Source: an uncultured Armatimonadota bacterium (GTDB lineage: Bacteria; Armatimonadota; Fimbriimonadia; Fimbriimonadales; Fimbriimonadaceae). From it: DNA of 64,000 nt. Positions 41,907-49,763 of the stretch are shown one piece after another; position 1 is the stretch's first letter, and each line of letters starts with the position of its first letter. The translations under genes and the position numbers were made by a program. The stretch lies in NCBI GenBank assembly GCA_903927345.1, contig CAIYMO010000049.1, positions 62,001 to 126,000 of the forward strand. The letters are read 5' to 3'. Under the pieces are notes generated by a model. That model ran no database searches. It was given only the letters and a program-made list of their open reading frames with translations, and was not told the origin of the DNA.

Positions 41907-43322
41907 ATGAGAACGGATGAAAACGCCTTAGTTGATCGCCTTTCCTACCTCGCCACTGAGCCTGACAAGTACATTGTCCGTGGTGAGCTAGAGAATCAGC
42001 GCCCTGAAGACCTTGCCGATGCACTTCAGCGATGTGAGTTTGAGGTCACCCTTTCGATCCTTCAGAAGCTGGATGCTGAATCTGCGGCATACCTTCTGAT
42101 CGAGTTGCCCGATGATCTCGCCCGGGACATCGTCACGCAGCTGCCTGACGCTACGGTCGCCCATTATCTCGATATTTTGCCAATGGACGATGCGTTGGCG
42201 CTTCGGGAATATTTGGAAGACGAACGTTTTGAGGCGTTGCTTCACGTTATTCCAGATCAGGATGCCCAGGAAATTCGACGACTTCTGAGCTATCCGGAGG
42301 GATCAGCTGGTCAGCTGATGACCGAGGACTTTGTCGAGGTTCGACCGACCGATTCAATGTCGGACGTTTTGGATTTGATTCGGAACACGAACGATGAAGA
42401 ATTCGAGACGGTCAACTACATCTACGTTCTTTCTGAGGATCGGCACCTTCTCGGTCTGCTTACTCTGAAACGGGTTATTCGATCCAAGCCAGCGGCTCTC
42501 GCTCGAGACGTCATGGTTGAGGATGTCATCACGGTTCCGGTCACCACCGAGGAAGAAGAAGTCGCTCGAACGCTTGCGCGCTACGGCTTCTCTGCTATCC
42601 CGGTTCTCGACGATCGTGGTCGGATGCTTGGCATTGTCACTGCGGATGACGCTCAAGAGATTTTGGATGAGGCACACACCGAGGACGTCCTCATGCTTGG
42701 TGGTGTCTCGGGTGATGCAGAGAATTATCTGTCGCTCAGCGTGGTAGAGCTCATCAAGCGACGTCTGCCTTGGCTTGCCGTTCTCTTTGTCGCGGAGTTC
42801 TTGACGGGGAACGTGCTTCGCTACTATCTCGGGGATCGGGCGGATTCTGATCCAACGGCTTCGCTTGCCATCCTCGCCAAGTTGCAACTGGTCATACCAT
42901 TGCTGATTGGTGCGGGAGGAAACGCGGGTTCACAGGTAACAACGACCATTACGCGCGCCCTTGCACTGGGTGAGATTCGATCGACGGACTGGTTTAGAGT
43001 CCTGCGCCGGGAGTTTGCGGTTGCGATGTGCATCGGGCTTATCCTTGGAACGCTCGGGTTCATTCGGTCTGTTCTGAAGGTGCCGATTATCGGGTGGGGC
43101 TCACCACTGCCGTTGGCGCTTGTTGTAGGCTTTGCGCTGCCGTCCATCATTATCTGGGCTGCCACCATCGGGTCGTTGCTACCAATTGGTGCGAAACGAG
43201 TCGGGGTTGATCCTGCAGTGATGAGCGCTCCGTTCATCTCAACGTTTGTTGATGCAACGGGCTTGATCATCTACTTTGAGATTGCCCATAAGATTCTAGG
43301 ATTGTACGGGATTCGATTCTAG
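41907..43322 (+). CDS. mgtE: MgtE-family magnesium transporter
   Basis: The 471-residue protein has all three MgtE parts: an N-terminal helical domain (LLIELPDDLARDIVTQLPD...YPEGSAGQLMTEDF), two CBS domains (about residues 140-260, with VPVTTEEEEVARTLARYGF) and five membrane helices with the pore segment GAGGNAGSQ. It imports Mg2+ and is gated by Mg2+ bound between the cytosolic domains. It is a single gene with a structured leader; its stop overlaps the convergent neighbour by 4 bp. Confidence 0.95.
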   Translation: MRTDENALVDRLSYLATEPDKYIVRGELENQRPEDLADALQRCEFEVTLSILQKLDAESAAYLLIELPDDLARDIVTQLPDATVAHYLDILPMDDALALREYLEDERFEALLHVIPDQDAQEIRRLLSYPEGSAGQLMTEDFVEVRPTDSMSDVLDLIRNTNDEEFETVNYIYVLSEDRHLLGLLTLKRVIRSKPAALARDVMVEDVITVPVTTEEEEVARTLARYGFSAIPVLDDRGRMLGIVTADDAQEILDEAHTEDVLMLGGVSGDAENYLSLSVVELIKRRLPWLAVLFVAEFLTGNVLRYYLGDRADSDPTASLAILAKLQLVIPLLIGAGGNAGSQVTTTITRALALGEIRSTDWFRVLRREFAVAMCIGLILGTLGFIRSVLKVPIIGWGSPLPLALVVGFALPSIIIWAATIGSLLPIGAKRVGVDPAVMSAPFISTFVDATGLIIYFEIAHKILGLYGIRF

Positions 43323-43873
43323 AAGATCGGAACTGGGCAGGGACTCGGAAAGTGGGTGTTGTCGTAGACGGGAATTCCGATTGATTGACCGTACCGAATC
43401 GCCTTTGCCACCATTCCTCGCCCGTCCATCTGAAGATGGCCAGTCGAGACTATGGTTTGCTTCTCGAGGACCATGAGTGGTGCTCGTTGCTGCTTCCAGT
43501 GCAGAACAATGTAGTAGTTGACACTACTACGAGCCAGCAAGCTTGGCTCGGCAAGTACAACGATTGCGTCTAGATCGGACGTCGGTCCCGCCCAAAGCCG
43601 AGGAATGAAGCCCGGACCTTGCCTCCGACGGAACTGTTTTGTTCGGAGATCGAATTTCATGCGAGGAACTGAGAAGTGCGCCCATACTCCGGCAAGACAG
43701 ACTGCACCCCAGAGGAGCGCGGCTTGGAAGCTGCCGCCCAGGAAGGCCGAGAGACTGAAGAATCCTCCGCCCCAGACGCAACCGTAGACCAGTGCCATGT
43801 AGGGCAACGCGGGTTCAAATGTCAGGTAGCGCTCTTCCCTCGCGTATCGACCAGAGATCGGGGTCTCCAACAT
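43319..43873 (-). CDS. Hypothetical membrane protein downstream of lon
   Basis: The 184-residue protein has two membrane helices near residues 25-70 (YMALVYGCVWGGGFFSLSAFLG, ALLWGAVCLAGVWAHF) and a soluble domain with MKFDLRTKQFRRRQGPGF, YYIVLHWKQQRAPLMVLEKQ and GMVAKAIRYGQSIGIP. It resembles PH-like membrane-associated domains that sense or bind lipids, but I cannot name the family. It starts 3 nt after the lon stop and is probably co-transcribed. Confidence 0.6.
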   Translation of the reverse strand: MLETPISGRYAREERYLTFEPALPYMALVYGCVWGGGFFSLSAFLGGSFQAALLWGAVCLAGVWAHFSVPRMKFDLRTKQFRRRQGPGFIPRLWAGPTSDLDAIVVLAEPSLLARSSVNYYIVLHWKQQRAPLMVLEKQTIVSTGHLQMDGRGMVAKAIRYGQSIGIPVYDNTHFPSPCPVPIF

Positions 43874-43876
43874 GGA

Positions 43877-46315
43877 TTACTTCTCCAAAGCGATTTTGAG
43901 GACTTCATCGCCCGTCTTTACGAAGTGGGTTTTGAGCAGTTGTTGAACATCCTTCGGCACTTCTTCAAGATAGTCCTTTCGGTTGGCATCTGGCAAGATC
44001 AGAGTGGTTACCCCCGCGCGGAGTGCGGCCAAGACTTTTTCTTTGATCCCGCCCACAGGGAGAACGTTGCCGCTGAGTGTGAACTCGCCGGTCATTGCTA
44101 AGCGGTCTTTGACCTTACGACCGGTCAGCAACGATACGAGCGCAGTCAGCATCGTTACGCCCGCACTCGGGCCATCCTTGGGAACCGCACCGGCGGGGAC
44201 GTGGACGTGGATTTCGTTTTTCTCAAACTGTTCGGGCTCGAGTTTGAATTGCGATGCGTGCGCACGAATGTAGGTCAGGGCAGCGCTGACCGATTCCTTC
44301 ATGACGTCACCGAGCTGACCCGTTACGATCATTCCCTTTGTGCCGGGCATCTTGGATGTCTCGATGAAGAGTACATCGCCGCCGACGGGGGTCCATGCGA
44401 GCCCGATTGCAACTCCAGGAACCATTTGTCGTTCGGAAACCAAATCATGTAGGTAGCGCGGAGCGCCAAGAGACTTCTCGATGAAGGCTGGATTAACGGT
44501 CACTTTGGCACCTCGACCTTCGGCAAAGAGCCGGGTTGCCTTTCGGGTGACAGAGCCAATTTCTCGTTCGAGATTTCGAACGCCAGCTTCCCTCGTATAG
44601 TGCTGAACTAGTGAGGTGACTGCTTCACGGTTCCACTGAAGCTTGGAGGCTCGGAGACCGTGTTCTTCCGTCTGCTTTGGAATCAGGTGGCGCACAGCGA
44701 TCTCCACCTTTTCGGCTTCAGTGTAGCCGCCGAGTTCGATGATCTCCATTCGGTCACGCAGCGCGGCAGGGATCGTATCGAGACGGTTTGCGGTCGCGAT
44801 GAACATGACGTTGGACAAGTCGAAGGGGACATCGACGTAGTGGTCGCGGAACGTTGAGTTCTGCTCCGGGTCCAGGACCTCGAGGAGAGCCGATGAGGGA
44901 TCTCCGCGATGATCGTTGCCGAGTTTGTCGATCTCGTCGAGAACGAGGACTGGATTGTTCGACTCGACTCTGCGGAGGGCTTGGACGACCTGCCCGGGCA
45001 TCGCGCCGATGTAGGTGCGTCGGTGGCCGCGCACTTCTGCTTCGTCGCGCATTCCGCCAAGCGAGATTCGGGCATATTTTCGACCTAAAGCGTCGGCGAC
45101 AGATCGGCCGAGTGAGGTTTTGCCGACTCCGGGAGGGCCGACGAGGCAGAGAATGGGCTGCCTGAGGCGACCATCGGTCTTGACCTTACGAACAGCGAGA
45201 AACTCGATGATTCGATCTTTGACCTTCTCGAGTCCGAAGTGGTCGCCGTCGAGAACGGCTTGAGAGTGTTTGAGGTCGAGGTTATCGACCGTGGATTTGT
45301 GCCAAGGAAGGGCGAGAATCGTATCGACGTAGGTGCGCGCCACGGAGTACTCGGGCGACCCTGGGTTCATACGCTTCATTCGGTCGTAATCGCGTTTGAC
45401 TTCTTTGTCGGCTTCTTCGGGCAGGTCGGCGGCTTGGATCTTCTCCCAGAGCTCATCGAGTTCCTCCGCGCGGTCATCGTACTCGCCTAGTTCTTTTTGG
45501 ATCGCCTTGAGCTGTTCGCGGAGGTAGTAATCTCGCTGCGATTTGCTCAGCTCGTAGTTCACTTCCGTTTGCACCTTGGAGGCAAGTTCTAGGACTCGAA
45601 CTTCCTTGGACAACATTCCAAGAAGCTTTTTGAGGCGTTCATCCAGACCGGCGCACTCAAGAATTTCCTGCTTGCTTGCGACATTGAGCGACATGTGCGC
45701 CGCAACAAGGTCGGCCATAACGTGGGGCTCGTTCACCGCCTGGGTCAGCGATCTCAGTTCATCGGGCAACGCCGGCGAGAGGCGAATAGCTTGGTCAAAA
45801 AGGGCGGAAACGGAACGCTTCAGCGCTTCGAGCTCTTCTTCGCTTTGACCTTCGGTGGTTGGTTCGTCGATGAGTTCGACTCGTGCGCGCAAGTAGGGCT
45901 CTTCGGAAAGACGTTCGACAATTCGGAAACGCTGGATTCCTTGAACGATGAGTCGGACGGTGTCATTCATCTTTACCAACGTGCGGATGATGACGGCGCA
46001 GCCGTACTCATAGACGCCATCGAAGCCGGGTTCGTTGAGCGAAGGGTCTCGCTGGGCAACAACTCCGATGACTCGGTTGGATGTGGAAACGGATTCGTCA
46101 ATCAGCTGAATGCCATTCTCTCGGGAGACGGAGAGAGGTGCAATCAGCATTGGATAGACGACGCTATCCCGGAGCGGAAGGATGCTGAGCTCTTCGGGGA
46201 CTACCGGCTTGGGCTGCTCGTCTTCGGTTGCATCCATTGCGGCAATTGCCATGGATGCATCGAGCTCTAGCTCGTTGATCATGTCTTCTTCGATGGGCAA
46301 CTTAACTTCTGACAT
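43877..46315 (-). CDS. lon: ATP-dependent protease Lon
   Basis: The 812-residue protease degrades misfolded and regulatory proteins. It has the LON N domain (ELSILPLRDSVVYPMLIAPL), the AAA+ module with Walker A GPPGVGKT (393-400) and Walker B VLVLDEIDK, and the C-terminal protease domain with catalytic Ser717 in KDGPSAGV and Lys760 in GGIKEK. The start overlaps the hsp20 stop by one base, so chaperone and protease are made together, fitting a heat-shock operon. Confidence 0.97.
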   Translation of the reverse strand: MSEVKLPIEEDMINELELDASMAIAAMDATEDEQPKPVVPEELSILPLRDSVVYPMLIAPLSVSRENGIQLIDESVSTSNRVIGVVAQRDPSLNEPGFDGVYEYGCAVIIRTLVKMNDTVRLIVQGIQRFRIVERLSEEPYLRARVELIDEPTTEGQSEEELEALKRSVSALFDQAIRLSPALPDELRSLTQAVNEPHVMADLVAAHMSLNVASKQEILECAGLDERLKKLLGMLSKEVRVLELASKVQTEVNYELSKSQRDYYLREQLKAIQKELGEYDDRAEELDELWEKIQAADLPEEADKEVKRDYDRMKRMNPGSPEYSVARTYVDTILALPWHKSTVDNLDLKHSQAVLDGDHFGLEKVKDRIIEFLAVRKVKTDGRLRQPILCLVGPPGVGKTSLGRSVADALGRKYARISLGGMRDEAEVRGHRRTYIGAMPGQVVQALRRVESNNPVLVLDEIDKLGNDHRGDPSSALLEVLDPEQNSTFRDHYVDVPFDLSNVMFIATANRLDTIPAALRDRMEIIELGGYTEAEKVEIAVRHLIPKQTEEHGLRASKLQWNREAVTSLVQHYTREAGVRNLEREIGSVTRKATRLFAEGRGAKVTVNPAFIEKSLGAPRYLHDLVSERQMVPGVAIGLAWTPVGGDVLFIETSKMPGTKGMIVTGQLGDVMKESVSAALTYIRAHASQFKLEPEQFEKNEIHVHVPAGAVPKDGPSAGVTMLTALVSLLTGRKVKDRLAMTGEFTLSGNVLPVGGIKEKVLAALRAGVTTLILPDANRKDYLEEVPKDVQQLLKTHFVKTGDEVLKIALEK

Positions 46316-46761
46316 TAGTTCTCGCGTACAACCAGTTTGATGGTCCGGGCGCCGGCTTTGGGAATCAGGACGATGAGCAGACCGTGACGAAAAATCGCCC
46401 GCATCTCGCTCGTGTTGAGTTCAACGTTGGGCAGTTTCACTTCTCGCTCAAATTCGCCGTAGAGGATCTCCAATTGATATACGCCAACTCTTGCCTGCTC
46501 TGAGTCAACATCTTCGTCGCGCCGACCACGAATCATGACAGAATTTCGCTCTTGGATGTAGATGACATCTACTCCAGCGGTAGAGACTCCGGCGATCTCT
46601 GCTTTAAGAACGATCCGTTCGGTTTCTTCGGTGAGGTCGATGTGTGGTTCCCACACTCGTTTGGCGGCGACGCGCAACTTTGAGTTATTCAGTTCCTCGC
46701 TCAGTTTTGCAAGGTCTCCGGCACCCTGCCAAAAAAGCTCATCAGATTCGCGCCCTGCCAT
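46315..46761 (-). CDS. Hsp20-family small heat shock protein
   Basis: The 148-residue protein has an alpha-crystallin domain (WEPHIDLTEETERIVLKAEIAGVSTAGVDV...VMIRGRR...FEREVKLPNVEL) and a C-terminal GLLIVLIPK motif that stands for the usual IXI oligomerisation motif. It binds unfolding proteins without ATP. A strong GGAGG lies before the ATG. It is directly coupled to lon and lies 10 nt after an MFS gene. Confidence 0.93.
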   Translation of the reverse strand: MAGRESDELFWQGAGDLAKLSEELNNSKLRVAAKRVWEPHIDLTEETERIVLKAEIAGVSTAGVDVIYIQERNSVMIRGRRDEDVDSEQARVGVYQLEILYGEFEREVKLPNVELNTSEMRAIFRHGLLIVLIPKAGARTIKLVVREN

Positions 46762-46771
46762 TTGTCCTCCT

Positions 46772-48040
46772 CTATTCTGACTCCAATCTGAGCTTCATCA
46801 ACCATGCGGCTGTTGCCAATCCGCCAGTGAGACCGCCAGCAACCGCAAGCGCCAGCTTCAGCCCGTGCGTTTCAGCGAGGAGCCCGAAGGGGTAGACGCC
46901 GAGCGGACCGACTCCACTGAGTGCCCAAATGTGCATGGAGAGCACTCGACCACGCAATCGCTCTGGAGCAATGAGTTGGAACAGGGAGTTGCAGGTGTTG
47001 AATAGGGTGACACTCGCCATTCCGAGCATGACCAGAATCGCGAAAACGATAACGTGGTTAGAGATGTGGGCTAGGCCGATGAGGCCGATCGACATTGCCG
47101 TGATTGCTCCACGTACCAAGTAGCCCTTGATGTGCAAGTCAGCTGTCTTTGCGGTTAAGGTCAAGGCGAGGATTGATCCCACGCCGACTGCCGTGTAGAC
47201 ATCGCCGACTCCTCGAGTGTCCAGTCCAAGGACGTCTTTAGCTAGGGCGGGTAGCTGCGCCAAATAGAAGAGTGCGAAGAGCGAAACGCCGGTTTCTAGG
47301 TAGAAAAGCGCTTTGAGCCGAGGCTCATGCATCGTGTACAGATACCCTTCCTTAAGCAGATCACCGATGGGTTCGCCGGATCGTTTGTTCGAGGACAGTT
47401 GGGAGCGGATTGCCAGAGTAGCGAAGACGAGCGCGGCGAACGAGAGCCCGTTGACGAGGTAGCAGGATGCGACTCCTACATTTGCCAAGAGAAGGCCGCC
47501 GATTGCAGGGCCGACGACGCGAGCGAGATTGAACGTGAGACCTTGGAACGGAATTGCCACGGGCAGGTCTTCGCGCGGAATTGTGTCGGCAATCACTAAC
47601 TGTCGGGCTGGCATCTCTAAACATGAGACAGTGCCGCCCATGAGGGCTACGAAGACAAGGATTTCGATTGGCGTCTTCATCCCCATCTGCCGGTAGGAGA
47701 AGTAGACGATGAATGCTCCTATGGCAAGGAGGATCTGAGTCCATACGAGGAGTTTTCTTCGATCGAGCCGATCGACAATTGAGCCTCCGAAGGGACCGAA
47801 GAACGTTACGGGGACCATTCCGCAGAAGGAGATCAGGGCAAGCTTTTCTTTGCTGCCAGTGATCTCGTAGACAAGATAACCTTGCCCAACATTTTGAATC
47901 CAAGAGCCGACAAAGGAGAGAAACGCACCCATCCACATGATGCGGAAATCGCGGTGCCTAAAGACTCGGACAAACTTCGAGTTGGGGGCGAAAAAGAAGT
48001 CAAAAATTCGGCGTACGGGTGAACCGGATTCTAACTCCAT
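46772..48040 (-). CDS. Major facilitator superfamily transporter
   Basis: The 422-residue protein has twelve predicted helices and resembles the MFS_3/enterobactin-exporter-like group: FRIMWMGAFLSFVGSWIQNVGQGYLVYEITGS at the first helix and GPFGGSIVDRLDRRKLLVW as the A-type loop. Such proteins export siderophores, drugs or metabolites; the cargo is unknown. CATACT 6 nt before ATG 48040 suggests a leaderless message. It may be the first gene of MFS / hsp20 / lon. Confidence 0.85.
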   Translation of the reverse strand: MELESGSPVRRIFDFFFAPNSKFVRVFRHRDFRIMWMGAFLSFVGSWIQNVGQGYLVYEITGSKEKLALISFCGMVPVTFFGPFGGSIVDRLDRRKLLVWTQILLAIGAFIVYFSYRQMGMKTPIEILVFVALMGGTVSCLEMPARQLVIADTIPREDLPVAIPFQGLTFNLARVVGPAIGGLLLANVGVASCYLVNGLSFAALVFATLAIRSQLSSNKRSGEPIGDLLKEGYLYTMHEPRLKALFYLETGVSLFALFYLAQLPALAKDVLGLDTRGVGDVYTAVGVGSILALTLTAKTADLHIKGYLVRGAITAMSIGLIGLAHISNHVIVFAILVMLGMASVTLFNTCNSLFQLIAPERLRGRVLSMHIWALSGVGPLGVYPFGLLAETHGLKLALAVAGGLTGGLATAAWLMKLRLESE

Positions 48041-48052
48041 ACTATCAGTATG
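48038..48052 (-). promoter_or_regulatory. Leaderless -10 box of the MFS gene
   Basis: On the minus strand CATACT (48052-48047), 6 nt, ATG 48040. Confidence 0.5.
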
Positions 48053-48089
48053 ACGCGACCTGACGGTACACTCAGCTAGGGGAAGGGCG

Positions 48090-49184
48090 TTGGCTGCTGA
48101 TTCAAATCTAAGGATTTTGCAAATGTGCTCAAGCAGTGCCGTCTCGGGTGCTGAACGGCACGTTTACGCTCTGTCTACAAATCTACGACAGCGTGGACAT
48201 TACGTCCAGGTAATCACCCCTGGTCCGGGCTGGCTTCCGACTGCACTTTTTGAGGAAGAGATCCCTCATAACCAGATTGGGATGCGCGGCAAGGGCTGGC
48301 TGAATACCCTTGGCTACACCGTCAATCAGATTCGCAAGCAGAAGATCGACGTGGTTCACACCCACCTTACGCGAACGGCTTATATTGGTCATGCGGCGGG
48401 GCTGATCACTCGTGTTCCGATCATCACCTCCGTTCATATCGCAAACAACGATAACATCTACCGTCGACTCGCTCGAAAGCATAACCGCCTGATCGCCGTC
48501 AGTGATTTTGTACGCGGAATGTTGCACGGGCGCGGAGTGCCAGATCGCTTTATCGATACTGTCTACAACGGAACAGACCTGCTGGACGTTCCCCATACTG
48601 ATCCGCAGGTGACGAAAAACTCACTCGGGATTCCTCAGGACAAGAAGATCGTATCCATTGTGGGGCGGGTTTGCCGGGAGAAGGGTCATGTGGAGATGAT
48701 CCGGGCGATGCGGAATGTCGCCCAGGAGCATGGCGATGCTCATCTCATGTTTGTTGGACGCGTGGTTCCTGGCTTCGAGGGGGAACTTGAGCACGAGCTA
48801 AGCGCGGCTAATCTCCACCACCGAGTTACTTTGACTGGAGAACGACAGGATATTCCTGCGTTGCTTGATGCGGTTTCCATTTCTGCCATGCCCTCGTACA
48901 TCGAGACCTTCGGCGTGGCTGCGGTGGAAGCGATGGCTCGTTCGAAGCCAGTTGTGGCTTCACGAGTTGGCGGACTCCCGGAAGTTGTGAATGATGGCCA
49001 TACGGGCATCTTAGTTGATCTCGAGCCGGATGATATTGCTAAGGCAGTTTCATACTTGCTGACAAATGACAACGAGCGCGAGGCCATGGGCATTCGCGCT
49101 CGTCAAGCTGTTGAGGAGCGATTCACCACCCAGCGGATGGTGGATCGCTTCGAAGCGATTTACGGCAAAGCCGTTCGCAGTTAG
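48090..49184 (+). CDS. GT4-family glycosyltransferase
   Basis: The 364-residue enzyme has the GT-B fold: N-terminal ILQMCSSSAVSGAERHVYALSTNLRQRGH, then IVSIVGRVCREKGHVEMIRAM and the EX7E motif in PSYIETFGVAAVEAMARSKPVVAS. It should transfer a sugar from a nucleotide donor, perhaps GDP-mannose, to a cell-envelope glycan. The start is TTG 48090 with AGGGG 7 nt upstream; TACACT at 48067 is a possible -10. The 3' end overlaps the fasciclin gene by 4 bp. Confidence 0.9.
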   Translation: MAADSNLRILQMCSSSAVSGAERHVYALSTNLRQRGHYVQVITPGPGWLPTALFEEEIPHNQIGMRGKGWLNTLGYTVNQIRKQKIDVVHTHLTRTAYIGHAAGLITRVPIITSVHIANNDNIYRRLARKHNRLIAVSDFVRGMLHGRGVPDRFIDTVYNGTDLLDVPHTDPQVTKNSLGIPQDKKIVSIVGRVCREKGHVEMIRAMRNVAQEHGDAHLMFVGRVVPGFEGELEHELSAANLHHRVTLTGERQDIPALLDAVSISAMPSYIETFGVAAVEAMARSKPVVASRVGGLPEVVNDGHTGILVDLEPDDIAKAVSYLLTNDNEREAMGIRARQAVEERFTTQRMVDRFEAIYGKAVRS

Positions 49185-49669
49185 AGCTTTGCAGCTACGG
49201 TTGGAGGAAGCAACACGGAATCGATCACGTGGATCACGCCGTTGCTGGTCAAGATGTCTGCCTTGACGACCTTGGACTTGTTGAAGAACGCACCACCGTG
49301 GAGGTTGATCTTAACTGACTCACCTTGGACGGTCTTGACTGATCCTTCCTTGAGATCGGTTGAGAGAACCTTTCCGCTGATGACGTGGTAGGTTAGGACG
49401 CTCTTGAGGAGAGCCTTGTTACCAGCAAGCTTGGTAAGGACTGCTTTTGGAACCTTTGCGAATGCAGCGTCGGTTGGGGCGAGGACGGTGAATGGACCTT
49501 CGCTCTTAAGAACCTCGACGAGACCTGCGTCCTTGACGAGCTTCACGAGGGTCTTGAATGAACCTGCAGCAACTGCGGTGTCAACGATATCCTTCTCGTT
49601 GGTTCGAGCTGGGATTGCTGCGACCATCATGATTGCAGAAAGTGATAGAATGGAAGTGCGAATCTTCAT
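49181..49669 (-). CDS. Secreted fasciclin (FAS1) domain protein
   Basis: The 162-residue protein has a signal peptide (ILSLSAIMMVAAIPA) and one FAS1 domain: DIVDTAVAAGSFKTLVKLVKDAGL, the H1 motif FTVLAPTDAAFAKVPK, YHVISGKVLS and the H2-like GVIHVIDSVLLPP. Such domains mediate adhesion to surfaces, matrix or other cells. GGAGAA provides the ribosome binding site. It is monocistronic. Confidence 0.95.
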   Translation of the reverse strand: MKIRTSILSLSAIMMVAAIPARTNEKDIVDTAVAAGSFKTLVKLVKDAGLVEVLKSEGPFTVLAPTDAAFAKVPKAVLTKLAGNKALLKSVLTYHVISGKVLSTDLKEGSVKTVQGESVKINLHGGAFFNKSKVVKADILTSNGVIHVIDSVLLPPTVAAKL

Positions 49670-49720
49670 TGGTTTGTTTCTCCCACCGGTTTTTCCGGAG
49701 TGGTAAGAAACTCTACGCTG

Positions 49721-49754
49721 GCCCAGGATGAGAAGTTAGCTTCCCTTCCTGGGC
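49721..49754. terminator. Hairpin between the fasciclin and RND genes
   Basis: GCCCAGGA (49721-49728) pairs with TCCTGGGC (49747-49754). No T run follows on the minus strand; on the plus strand ATTTTA follows. Its role in ending the efflux transcript is uncertain. Confidence 0.4.
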
Positions 49755-49763
49755 ATTTTACTG

